Shown piece after piece: positions 25,870-33,969 of a stretch of DNA of 43,725 bases. A program made the translations under genes and the position numbers. Below the pieces are notes generated by a model. It was given only the letters and a program-made list of their open reading frames with translations. It did not search any database and was not told the origin of the DNA. Source of the stretch: Bacillota bacterium (GTDB lineage: Bacteria; Bacillota; Clostridia; Christensenellales; Aristaeellaceae); NCBI GenBank assembly GCA_023395615.1, contig JAEWYP010000084.1, forward strand, positions 1 to 43,725, given 5' to 3'. Every line of letters begins with the position of its first letter. Within the stretch, counting starts at the first letter, position 1.

Positions 25870-25884
25870 ATATCGCCGCGATAT
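25870..25884 (-). promoter_or_regulatory. Perfect palindrome upstream of the MATE gene
   Basis: ATATCGC-C-GCGATAT (25870-25884) has 7-base arms around a single central base. It stands 65 bases before the MATE start, where a repressor of the pump could bind. No regulator gene is adjacent. Confidence 0.5.
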
Positions 25885-25951
25885 TGGAGTGTTCATCATT
25901 TGAAATAGGATAAGAGGGTAAAGTCCGGCGAGGCTCATCCTTCTGGATAAA

Positions 25952-25984
25952 CGGGGAGCCCGCCGTTTGGAAGCGGGCTCCCCG
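25952..25984 (-). terminator. Terminator after the Lpl-type binding-protein gene
   Basis: CGGGGAGCCCGC (25952-25963) pairs perfectly with GCGGGCTCCCCG (25973-25984). On the minus strand TTTATCC follows. It closes the 29570-26018 operon. Confidence 0.8.
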
Positions 25985-26017
25985 GGAACCCCAGCCAGGG
26001 GATCGTGTGAAATTCAG

Positions 26018-27634
26018 TTAGCTGGCCTGTGCGGCTAAGAAGTCCTTCAGCTGCTGCTTGCAGGCATCCAGGAGCTTCTCGATGCCCGCCTGCTTCAGCA
26101 GGCCGATGTACTCGTCCAGCTTGGCGCCGGTATCATCTCCGAACACGCCCAGGTCAAAGGACGCAGCCCATTCCTGGTTCAACGCGTTTACCGTGGCGGA
26201 CACGTCTTCCAGACCCGTGTTGTCAAAGGTGAAGCCATCCACCGGGAAGCGGGCGGGGTCAATGTTGGCTTTGGCAAACTGATCGCGCACCGCGGCGATG
26301 GCGGGCAGGATGCCGCCCACGGTGGGGTTCAGCTGGCTGCGCAGGCACCAGGCCCAACCGCTCCAGGGATATTTATCAGCGCTGGGGCCGTCGGAGTGGG
26401 AACCGTCGGCGTTCAGGATGTAATGCACGCCTTCCAGACCGCCCTGCAGCAGGTTGTCAATCAGGGGATCGTTCTTCATCACGTCGATTGCCAGCGCGGC
26501 GCGTTCGGGCGTTTTGCAGAAAGAGGTGATTGCCAGACCGTCGTAGTTATAGGGAGAAATGCGCGTGTTGGCCGTCGCGGGCATAATATTGAAGTATTCC
26601 GCGTCCGCGCCCTGAGTGCTGAGCTTCACCACGTCTTCGTTGGCGGCTTTGTACATGCAGATGTCGGAAGCGCTCTTGCCGTCTTTGAACAGATCGCCGA
26701 TATGGGTTACGTTGGTGATCGCGTTGGACGGCCATACGCCATGTTTGGCCCAGTCGGCCATGCGCAGGCAGTACGCGCGGTATTCGTCGCTCAGCGTGGA
26801 GATGAAGATATCGTCCGGGTTAAATTCCTTGTTGTCCGCGTCCCAAACGAAGCCTGTGCTCACCGTCTGCCAGTTTTCGGGGCCGTTTAAGAAGGTGAGG
26901 GTCATCGGGCAGGTGGGGTTGGCGTACATCGGGAAAATGCCGGTGTCCTTTTCGCCATCCGCTACCGCGTACAGGTATTGCTGGAAAGTATCCAGGCTGT
27001 TGATTTCCGGGATGTTGTACTTTTCACGAAGGGATTTCAATACGACCACGCCGTACGCCTGCTCGTAGTCCGATTCGTTGCGGGGAATCTGGTACAGCTT
27101 GCCCTTGTACATGGCCTGTTTCCAGCTTACCGGGGCCTGAGACTTCATGGTTTCGGGCATCCATTTGTTCAGGAAATCCGTCGTCAGCTCCATAAAGGCG
27201 CCATTGTCGGCCTGCGTGGAGAACGGCCCGATGTAGGGATGGGTCATGATGATGTCGCAATCCGTGCCGCCTGCCAGTACCAGCGGATACTTGGTCTGGA
27301 AGTCGGAAAGGGGCATCACGGGGATTTCGATGGTCGTGTTGATGAGCTGCTGCATGCGCTGGTTCACCAGATCGATCACCTTCTGGTGGTCTTCGCCCTC
27401 CGTGCCCACCACGTAAAATACGAGGTGTACGGGTTCGGACGTATCAAAGCTGGACCAGGGATTGTTCTCCGCCGCAACGGGCGTGCTGAGGTCCGTTTTG
27501 TCGGTCGCGACCATGATTGACCGGCCGTCCGATGTGGTCGCGGTCATGACCGTGTCGTCCGCCAGAGCGCCGAACGCGGGGAACAGCGCGACCAGCATCA
27601 CAAGCGACAGTAGGATGGAGAGTAACCGTTTCAT
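26018..27634 (-). CDS. Extracellular solute-binding protein of the Lpl-type ABC importer
   Basis: A 538-residue binding protein of the LplA/YtcQ-like family 1 group, which binds oligosaccharides outside the membrane. The signal peptide is MKRLLSILLSLVMLVALFPA followed by FGALADDTV; cleavage after ALA is likely and no lipobox cysteine is present. Mature features include HLVFYVVGTEGEDHQKVIDL, DFQTKYPLVLAGGTDCDI, WMPETMKSQAPVSWKQAMYK and YPWSGWAWCLRSQLNPTVGG, typical of the large binding proteins that work with LplB/LplC permeases. It is the last gene of the operon, 43 bases after the permease at 27678, and ends at a terminator. No ATPase is encoded here; such importers usually share a common MsmX-type ATPase. 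Confidence 0.88.
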   Translation of the reverse strand: MKRLLSILLSLVMLVALFPAFGALADDTVMTATTSDGRSIMVATDKTDLSTPVAAENNPWSSFDTSEPVHLVFYVVGTEGEDHQKVIDLVNQRMQQLINTTIEIPVMPLSDFQTKYPLVLAGGTDCDIIMTHPYIGPFSTQADNGAFMELTTDFLNKWMPETMKSQAPVSWKQAMYKGKLYQIPRNESDYEQAYGVVVLKSLREKYNIPEINSLDTFQQYLYAVADGEKDTGIFPMYANPTCPMTLTFLNGPENWQTVSTGFVWDADNKEFNPDDIFISTLSDEYRAYCLRMADWAKHGVWPSNAITNVTHIGDLFKDGKSASDICMYKAANEDVVKLSTQGADAEYFNIMPATANTRISPYNYDGLAITSFCKTPERAALAIDVMKNDPLIDNLLQGGLEGVHYILNADGSHSDGPSADKYPWSGWAWCLRSQLNPTVGGILPAIAAVRDQFAKANIDPARFPVDGFTFDNTGLEDVSATVNALNQEWAASFDLGVFGDDTGAKLDEYIGLLKQAGIEKLLDACKQQLKDFLAAQAS

Positions 27635-27677
27635 ATAGAATCCTCCTTCTCTATTTTCAAGGCAATCCTGCCTTGTG

Positions 27678-28604
27678 TTACCCTTTAACAGCCCCGATCG
27701 TGAGGCCCTTGACGAAATACCGCTGGATGAACGGATATAAAAGGATGATGGGGCCGGTGGTGATGATGGTCATCGCCATTTTTAGCGTTTCCTGCGGCAA
27801 GTTCTGTGACATGGAGCTTACATCCACGCCGGAGTTGACCAGATTTTTCATAGCCTGAATGCTGTTCAGTATTTCCTGCAGGAAATACTGGAGGCTCTTG
27901 CATTCGTCTTTGCTGATGAACAGCAGGGAGTTATACCAGTCGTTCCAGTAGGCCAGTGCGGAGAACAGGCCCAGTGTGGCCAGCAGCGGCGTGCTCAGCG
28001 GCAGGATGATCTGGAAAAAGATGCGCAGGTCGTTTGCGCCGTCAATCTTGGCGGATTCGGTGATTTCGTAAGGGATGCCCTTCATGTAGTTCTTGGCGAT
28101 AATCATGTACCACACCGAAAACATCAGTGGCAGCAGCAACGCCAGAAAATTATTTTTAAACCCCAGGTATCGGGAACAGAGCACGTACCACGGCACCAGA
28201 CCGCCGTTAAACAGCGTGGTAAAGAAGAAGAACAGAGAAAACTTGTTGCGGGGTTTAAAATCGGGGCGCTGCAACACATAGCCCGTCATGGAGGAGAGCA
28301 GCACCGAGCATACGGTGCCGATCAGCGTTGCGCATACCGTGTTCCGGTAAGCCCAAAGGATTTTTTGCGGATTGCGGAAAGCCAGGTCGTACGCCTGCGT
28401 GGAAACTTCCGGAATAAAGAAAGTGTAGCCGTTCTTCATCAGCGACGTTTCCGTAGTAAAGGAGGTGACCAGCACCAGCACGAAGGGCAGAACGCACATC
28501 AGCCCGAAAAGAGTGATCAGCGTGTAGGAAATGATATTGAAGGCGATACGATCCGGCTCGTGGATCTTCGTCCCCGTGCGCATCGGTTTTGCAGACATGT
28601 CCAT
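27678..28604 (-). CDS. Carbohydrate ABC permease, LplC-like
   Basis: Inner-membrane permease (308 residues, about six helices) of a CUT1-type oligosaccharide importer. It has an N-terminal helix (IISYTLITLFGLMCVLPFVL), the region SLMKNGYTFFIPEVSTQAYD typical of LplC, and the EAA-loop-like stretch YEITESAKIDGANDLRIFFQ followed by ILPLSTPLLATLGLFSALAY, which contacts the ATPase. The C-terminal LLYPFIQRYFVKGLTIGAVK is also family-typical. Start at 28604 has GGGAG upstream; ATG at 28598 is an alternative. It is 15 bases after the partner permease gene. Confidence 0.92.
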   Translation of the reverse strand: MDMSAKPMRTGTKIHEPDRIAFNIISYTLITLFGLMCVLPFVLVLVTSFTTETSLMKNGYTFFIPEVSTQAYDLAFRNPQKILWAYRNTVCATLIGTVCSVLLSSMTGYVLQRPDFKPRNKFSLFFFFTTLFNGGLVPWYVLCSRYLGFKNNFLALLLPLMFSVWYMIIAKNYMKGIPYEITESAKIDGANDLRIFFQIILPLSTPLLATLGLFSALAYWNDWYNSLLFISKDECKSLQYFLQEILNSIQAMKNLVNSGVDVSSMSQNLPQETLKMAMTIITTGPIILLYPFIQRYFVKGLTIGAVKG

Positions 28605-28619
28605 GATACGGTCTCCCTC

Positions 28620-29570
28620 CTAAAACAGCGAGTATTCGGGCTGTACTTTTTTGATGATGCCGTTCACCGTCATAATGGTGATAAAACAGAGCAGGGACTG
28701 GTAGAAACCGGCTGCGCTCGCCATGCCCAGATCGCTGGTGGACGCCAGCGCGCGGTATACGTACAGATCCAGAATATCGGTTTTGGGAAGCAGAAGCGCG
28801 TTATTGCCCACCATCTGATAGAACAGCCCGAAATCGCCGCGGAACACCTGCCCCAATGCCAGCAGAAACATGATGATGATCGTCGGTTTCAGCCCGGGCA
28901 GGGTGACGTGGCGAATGCGCTGCCACAGGTTCGCGCCGTCGATGGCAGCGGCCTCATACAATTCCTGGCTGATGCCGGTGATGGAGGCCATATAGACGAT
29001 GGAACCGTACCCTGTGGATTTCCACAGGTAGATCAGTACCAGCAATACGGGCCATGGATTGGCGCTTTCATACAGGTTGAGGCGCTGCATCCCCAGCGCT
29101 TCCAGCAGGCGGTTGACCATGCCGTATTCATATCCGAGCGTAGCCTGCACCATTGCGGCGACTACGACCCAAGAGATGAAGTACGGTAAAAAGATGAAGG
29201 ACTGGAACACGCGCTTGTAGCGGCGAATACGCACTTCGTTGATCATTACGGCGAAGGCGACCTGCACGAAGATACCCAGGAAAATGAAAGCCAGGTTGTA
29301 AAGCAGTGTGTTGCGGGTGAGGAACCAGAGCTTGTTGGAGCTGAACAGAAACTTGAAGTTGTTCAGGCCCACCCAGTCGCTGCCGAAAATCCCCTTCACA
29401 TAGTTGAACTTTTTAAACGCGATCACGATGCCGGCCATGGGCAGATAGGAAAAAACAACGATATAGACGATGGCCGGGATCAGCATTAAATACAGAAACC
29501 TGTTGTTGTAAATATGCCTGAGGCCGCGGTTGCTGCCGGGTTGGATCGGCGCGGGAGCGTTTCCAATCAC
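28620..29570 (-). CDS. Carbohydrate ABC permease, LplB-like
   Basis: Inner-membrane permease (316 residues) that pairs with the LplC-like subunit. It carries FLYLMLIPAIVYIVVFSYLP near the N-terminus, FKKFNYVKGIFGSDWVGLNN with the preserved WVGLxNF motif, and the EAA-loop stretch SQELYEAAAIDGANLWQRIR followed by HVTLPGLKPTIIIMFLLALG. The start codon is GTG at 29570, with AAGGGGG at good distance and no better ATG near. It is the first gene of the operon; the YesM/YesN pair encoded at 30321-33697 is its probable regulator. Confidence 0.9.
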   Translation of the reverse strand: MIGNAPAPIQPGSNRGLRHIYNNRFLYLMLIPAIVYIVVFSYLPMAGIVIAFKKFNYVKGIFGSDWVGLNNFKFLFSSNKLWFLTRNTLLYNLAFIFLGIFVQVAFAVMINEVRIRRYKRVFQSFIFLPYFISWVVVAAMVQATLGYEYGMVNRLLEALGMQRLNLYESANPWPVLLVLIYLWKSTGYGSIVYMASITGISQELYEAAAIDGANLWQRIRHVTLPGLKPTIIIMFLLALGQVFRGDFGLFYQMVGNNALLLPKTDILDLYVYRALASTSDLGMASAAGFYQSLLCFITIMTVNGIIKKVQPEYSLF

Positions 29571-29623
29571 GATGATTCCCCCTTTGACAGTTTTGAACGA
29601 TTGTTCCGTTTTCGGATGATTTT

Positions 29624-29629
29624 ATTATA
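29624..29629 (-). promoter_or_regulatory. Candidate -10 of the Lpl-type importer operon
   Basis: TATAAT on the minus strand, 54 bases before the GTG start, within TATATAATAAAA. No clear -35 is seen, as expected for a promoter needing an AraC-type activator such as YesN. GAAC-N4-GTTC (29595-29606) lies just downstream. Confidence 0.45.
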
Positions 29630-29827
29630 TAGGGCGGATGCGCCGGGCTGTTCTCAAAATTACTGCGATTCGCATGGATATTTTGTCATGGCAAAAACGT
29701 ACGAATTTCGTCCGCATCGTACAAAGCAAAAAATCGTATCGGAAAGCAGAGATTCGCAGAGCAATGATGTGACAGACTGATTATGATGAGATTATCGGAA
29801 CAACTAGAAACATCAGGAGGTTATCGC

Positions 29828-30238
29828 ATGAAAAAAGTTCTGGATCTGATTGACAGCGTTGGCAAAGTAGGCTTCTTTGCCTCTGCGGAAGACAACCAGC
29901 CGCGTGTTCGCCCTTTTGGCTTCGCTTTCTACGAGGACGGCAAGTTCTGGTTTTGCACCAACAACACCAAAAAGGTGTACCGCCAGCTGAAGGAAACGCC
30001 TTACGCCGAAGTGATCTTCTGCAAGCCCAACTATTCCCAGTATGTGCGCGTAAGCGGGCATGTGGTGTTTGACACTGCGCTGGAAGCCAAAACCCGCGTG
30101 ATGGAAGCGATGCCCGGCGTAAAGGGCCTGTACAAGAGCCCGGACAATCCCATTTTTGAAGTGTTCTATCTGGAAAAGGGCACGGCTGTGCTGGAAGCAT
30201 TCCCGCCGACCGCTCCCGCGGAGGAGTTCCGCTTCTGA
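29828..30238 (+). CDS. Small FMN-binding split-barrel (pyridoxamine 5'-phosphate oxidase-like) protein
   Basis: A 136-residue single-domain protein of the PNPOx-like split-barrel fold. Family signs: FFASAEDNQPRVRPFGFAFY near residue 16-35, DGKFWFCTNNTKKVYRQLKE and YAEVIFCKPNYSQYVRVSGH, the usual order in small flavin-binding members of this family in anaerobes. The likely role is flavin (or F420-like cofactor) dependent reduction of an unknown small compound in the cytoplasm. An AGGAGG precedes the ATG at 29828. It stands alone, divergent from the Lpl-type operon and convergent with the YesM gene, from which a strong terminator separates it. Confidence 0.85.
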   Translation: MKKVLDLIDSVGKVGFFASAEDNQPRVRPFGFAFYEDGKFWFCTNNTKKVYRQLKETPYAEVIFCKPNYSQYVRVSGHVVFDTALEAKTRVMEAMPGVKGLYKSPDNPIFEVFYLEKGTAVLEAFPPTAPAEEFRF

Positions 30239-30250
30239 TCAAGGCTTCAC

Positions 30251-30300
30251 AAAGTGAACGGGCCGACGCACCGGATCGGGTGTGTCGGCCCGTTCGCTTT
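30251..30300. terminator. Long bidirectional terminator
   Basis: A 22-bp stem (30251-30272 with 30279-30300), with only two G-U wobbles on the plus strand and a 6-base loop, runs from AAAG to CTTT. It separates the convergent split-barrel gene and YesM gene. Confidence 0.85.
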
Positions 30301-30320
30301 GCTTGCACGCGGGCGGCTTG

Positions 30321-32141
30321 TCAGTCGCTGCGCAGGGGAATGGTAATGGTAATCGTGGTGCCTACGCCCAACGAACTTTGGAAGGTCAGCCCGTACTGCT
30401 CGCCGTACAGGTTCATCAGCCGTTCGTGAATATTACGCAGGCCAAAGTGGCTGCCAACTTCAGTCATGCTGTATTGCAGGTCCAGACCGTCGTTCAGCTG
30501 GTGCAGCCGCTCCTCGGTCATCCCGGCGCCGTCGTCCGAAACGGTCAACAGAAGAAGATCGCCCTTTTTTTCTCCCCGGATGGTGATGGTTCCTTCCTGA
30601 TTGGGATTATTCATAATGCCGTGGTGAATCGCATTTTCCACGATGGGCTGCAGCACGATGTGCGGAATGCTGCAATGCATCAGTTCCGGATCGACCTCCT
30701 GAACAAAACGGATTTTTCCGCTATAACGGATCTCCTGTATGCTCATGTACGCCTGTGTCAGTTCCAGCTCCTGCGACAGGGTGGAATACTCTTCCCCCTG
30801 GTTGAGGCAGCGCTTGTAAAAACGCGACAGCAGCATCACGATCCGCTCCACCTGCCTGGCGTCGCCCATCATGGCAAAATAGTTGATCATTTCCAGCGTG
30901 TTGTAAAGGAAATGCGGGTTAATCTGCGCCTGCAACGCGATCATCTCCGCGTGTTTCTGGTTGGAATCAGCCATTGCCCGCGCGGAGTTGAGCATGTTCA
31001 GCTCTTCCGTGAGGTAGTTGTAGCTTTCGATCAGGATGCCGATTTCATCGTGCGTGGTAGGAGCCGGCAGGCTTTGCAGCACACCGTCCTTGAGGTTGCT
31101 CATGCCGTTGGTGACCAGCGTGAGGCGCTTCACGATCCGCTGGGAGAACAGCAGGGAAAAGGCAAGGATACCGATTCCGCCGATGAACGTCATCAGCAGG
31201 ATAAAGCTCCACTGTGAATTACGGTATAATAACCGGATGCCGCTGGTGTTGGGCAGCGCCATCATCAGGCACCATGGGTTATACCGGAACCGCTGTTGCT
31301 GAAGGTAGTATTGTTGGCCGTTCGCCTGATAATCGGTCCACTGTGGCTGCTCAATGGGAATGCTCCATGTGGGGGGCGAAGGCTGGAAGGTGCTGTCACC
31401 ATAGGCGGACTGTAATATGATCTGTCCGTCGTCGGACAGGAGGTATACCGTTGCGCCGCTGACCAGCGGAAGAGACTGCGTCATGGTATGCAGCACTTTC
31501 TCCATGGAAAAATCAAACCGGATCACCGCCGCCGTGTCCAGAAAACGCAGCGGGTTGCAAACACGAACCGTATAGGCGAACATCCCGGCATCCGCTTCCG
31601 CGCCTTCGCCGTCGGCGGTATAAATCCAGCCGTTTTTATAGGGCTGGGCAACCAGGTTTTGATACCAGGGCTGCGAATCCACAGTAGCGGCGGAATAGAA
31701 CCGCTCGTTATCGATCAGCAGGCTTTTTTCGGGCGGAAGGTATACGCGGATGCGCATATCCCAGATATTGCGGTTCTGGATATAGTCAAACGTTGTGTTC
31801 ATCAGCGCCTTGTTCTGCACCAGCTGTAAAATGTCTTTGCCTGTCATCTGCTGTTGCAGCAACGCGCGGATGTTGGTATCCTGCTGCAGAAGCAGCGTAT
31901 CCTGTTTTACAATATCAAACCGGCTGGAGAAAATATCGTACAGCTGGGAAAAGGCGTTCTGGGCGTTGGCGCGCGCCTGTCGCGCCAGGCTGTCGCCGGT
32001 GAACACGTTGAACAAAAGCATTGCGATGCAAAGCGGAATCAGCACCGAACCGAAGATCAGCGCGCTCATTTTGGTGCCGAGGCGACAATTGCGGGTTTTT
32101 TCCCGGAAAGAGCGATAACCTTTGCGCAGGATGCTGGTCAT
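30321..32141 (-). CDS. YesM-like sensor histidine kinase
   Basis: Membrane sensor kinase of the LytS/YesM group, 606 residues. A first membrane helix (about 24-47) and a second (about 311-333, WSFILLMTFIGGIGILAF) enclose an extracellular Cache-like domain of some 260 residues. A HAMP linker follows, then LQAQINPHFLYNTLEMINY with phospho-acceptor His410, then the ATPase domain with IVLQPIVENAIHHGI (N-box) and SDDGAGMTEERLHQL (G-box). It phosphorylates the YesN-like regulator whose gene ends one base into its start (TAATG), so the two are translationally coupled. Such pairs usually control the neighbouring Lpl-type oligosaccharide importer; the signal is probably a sugar. Confidence 0.92.
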   Translation of the reverse strand: MTSILRKGYRSFREKTRNCRLGTKMSALIFGSVLIPLCIAMLLFNVFTGDSLARQARANAQNAFSQLYDIFSSRFDIVKQDTLLLQQDTNIRALLQQQMTGKDILQLVQNKALMNTTFDYIQNRNIWDMRIRVYLPPEKSLLIDNERFYSAATVDSQPWYQNLVAQPYKNGWIYTADGEGAEADAGMFAYTVRVCNPLRFLDTAAVIRFDFSMEKVLHTMTQSLPLVSGATVYLLSDDGQIILQSAYGDSTFQPSPPTWSIPIEQPQWTDYQANGQQYYLQQQRFRYNPWCLMMALPNTSGIRLLYRNSQWSFILLMTFIGGIGILAFSLLFSQRIVKRLTLVTNGMSNLKDGVLQSLPAPTTHDEIGILIESYNYLTEELNMLNSARAMADSNQKHAEMIALQAQINPHFLYNTLEMINYFAMMGDARQVERIVMLLSRFYKRCLNQGEEYSTLSQELELTQAYMSIQEIRYSGKIRFVQEVDPELMHCSIPHIVLQPIVENAIHHGIMNNPNQEGTITIRGEKKGDLLLLTVSDDGAGMTEERLHQLNDGLDLQYSMTEVGSHFGLRNIHERLMNLYGEQYGLTFQSSLGVGTTITITIPLRSD

Positions 32142-33697
32142 TACGCCTCGTCCTTTTCTCCGCTGGGCGAATAGCCCATCCGTTTTTTGAATTTGTACGA
32201 AAAATAGTTGCCGCTGCGGTATCCCACCTGCCGGGCGACTTCTTTCACTTTGTAATTGCCGGATTCCATCAGCTCCAGCGCTTTGTCAATCCTCAGCTGT
32301 GTCAGGTGCGTGCCAAGCGTTGTGCCCATGGTGCTCTTGAAGAGGTGGCACACATAGGTGGAGGAAAGCTTGAGATGTTCCGAGATCATCGTAACGCTCA
32401 GGTCCGGGTTTTCATAATTCTGCTCCAGATAGCCAAGAATCCGGTTCACAATGGTGTTTTCCGTAAGGCTGTTATTGATTGCTTCATAATACCGCTGGAT
32501 CATCTGCACGGTAAACTCGTGCAGCTCGTCCAGAAAATGAAACTGATTGATGTAATCCAGCACCTGATATTCGTCCGTAAAACGGTCGGACAGCAGGATG
32601 CTCTCTTTCTGGGCGGCGTGGTACAGCAATACCAGAATGGAGTAATAAAATCGGACGACCTGAAAAGGCGAGGTCTCGTCGTGGGTTTTCAGCTGCGCGG
32701 TCAGATTGCTGAGCAGGAATATTACGGATTTGTCGTTCTCCTTTTTTAAAGCATGTGAGTATTCCGAAAGGGAAACGCTGTCCATGTTGAAGGCGTTGCC
32801 GACGCTCTCCCGATACAGGTACAGGCAACCCGGTTCTTTAAAAAAGCACCGGGGAAGGCACAGCAGCGCACTCTGGTAGGAATCATGCAGCTGGCCGGGC
32901 TGTTTCACAAACCGCCCCACGACGCTGAAACCGGTTAGCCCGTTAAGAGACAGCAGGCTGATCAGCCGACGGAAGTACGGTTTCAGGCGATCTTTGCGGC
33001 GCTCCTCCGGGGAGCGGCACATCAGCTGCATCACAATCCGATCCTGCCGCAGAAAGCCGATGCACTGCACCTCCGGGTCCACAAAAGACTGCGCCAGGTA
33101 GCCCTGCACATCCTCCTCCGTTACATGGGTCTGTTCCGAAAACCCCAGGATCTGCGTGATCGCTGTGGCGTAGCAGTCACAGCGCGCGGCGCCGAACAAC
33201 TGGGTAAACAACGCGGCGGAGGCTTCCGCCGTCTCCTCCTGGGTAAGCCCTTTGGCGACGGATACAAGCTGCTCCATCCGGTTTTTCTGCTCGATATGAA
33301 GCCGACCGCATTGCGCGAGGCGGTTGCTGTTAATCTCCGCTACCGCGTTGCGGATGGATGCGGAAAGTTCCTCCATGTCGATCGGTTTTTCGATGTAGTT
33401 AACCACGTGCAGGCGGATGGCGCTGCGCAGATAGGGAACATCCGAATAACCGCTGATAAAAATCGTTTTACATTCAATGTACTGACAGCTGATTTCCTCG
33501 GCCAGCTTGATGCCGTCCAACTGGGGCATGCGAACGTCGGTCAGCAGAATATCCGGCTTAAAATCGCGGGCGACGTCAAGCGCTTCTAAACCGTTTTCCG
33601 CTGTTCGCACGGCGTCAATCCCAAGCGCTTTCCAGTCGATCTGTTTTTGGATTCGCTCACGAACGAAAAATTCATCGTCCACCAGCAAAAGCTGCAT
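32141..33697 (-). CDS. YesN-like response regulator with AraC-type DNA-binding domain
   Basis: A 518-residue cytoplasmic regulator. The receiver domain begins MQLLLVDDEFFVRERIQKQI and has phospho-acceptor Asp54 in DILLTDVRMPQLDG, SGYSD and the Lys in IEKPID. A long middle region follows. The C-terminal AraC-type helix-turn-helix pair reads IDKALELMESGNYKVKEVAR and QVGYRSGNYFSYKFKKRMGY. The start at 33697 has AGGAGG upstream; an in-frame ATG at 33763 would sit inside the promoter. It should activate transcription of the Lpl-type importer genes (29570-26018) when phosphorylated by the YesM-like kinase. Its own promoter at 33764-33792 is near-consensus. Confidence 0.92.
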   Translation of the reverse strand: MQLLLVDDEFFVRERIQKQIDWKALGIDAVRTAENGLEALDVARDFKPDILLTDVRMPQLDGIKLAEEISCQYIECKTIFISGYSDVPYLRSAIRLHVVNYIEKPIDMEELSASIRNAVAEINSNRLAQCGRLHIEQKNRMEQLVSVAKGLTQEETAEASAALFTQLFGAARCDCYATAITQILGFSEQTHVTEEDVQGYLAQSFVDPEVQCIGFLRQDRIVMQLMCRSPEERRKDRLKPYFRRLISLLSLNGLTGFSVVGRFVKQPGQLHDSYQSALLCLPRCFFKEPGCLYLYRESVGNAFNMDSVSLSEYSHALKKENDKSVIFLLSNLTAQLKTHDETSPFQVVRFYYSILVLLYHAAQKESILLSDRFTDEYQVLDYINQFHFLDELHEFTVQMIQRYYEAINNSLTENTIVNRILGYLEQNYENPDLSVTMISEHLKLSSTYVCHLFKSTMGTTLGTHLTQLRIDKALELMESGNYKVKEVARQVGYRSGNYFSYKFKKRMGYSPSGEKDEA

Positions 33698-33763
33698 AGA
33701 AAAACCTCCTTTTGTCCGGTCGGCCGTCTGTGTCTGGTAAAACGTTTTCTTCTCTGGTTCCAC

Positions 33764-33792
33764 ATTATAGACACAACGACCGATACGGTCAA
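33764..33792 (-). promoter_or_regulatory. Promoter of the yesN/yesM-like operon, with dyad
   Basis: On the minus strand TTGACC (33787-33792), a 17-base spacer and TATAAT (33764-33769) make a near-consensus promoter. GACCG-ATA-CGGTC (33778-33790) is a perfect dyad that covers part of the -35 and the spacer, an ideal place for a repressor or for autoregulation. Confidence 0.8.
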
Positions 33793-33969
33793 GGAACGAT
33801 CAGGCTCTATCCCGGTTATTTTTTCTTGCCGGCATGCGGATGTTGCGCCGACGAATTATGCAGACAGGGCGAAAGGGAAGCGTAGCGCCGCCCCCGAATA
33901 AAAGAATAGCGACTGTTTCACGGCCGCGCAGCAGAGTACGAAGCCTATTCTGGAAAGGGGCGATGGCCT

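Noticed and set aside
33700..33969. M-box (Mg2+) riboswitch before mgtA
   Set aside because: The conserved GGTGAGGCTCC core and related blocks could not be found.
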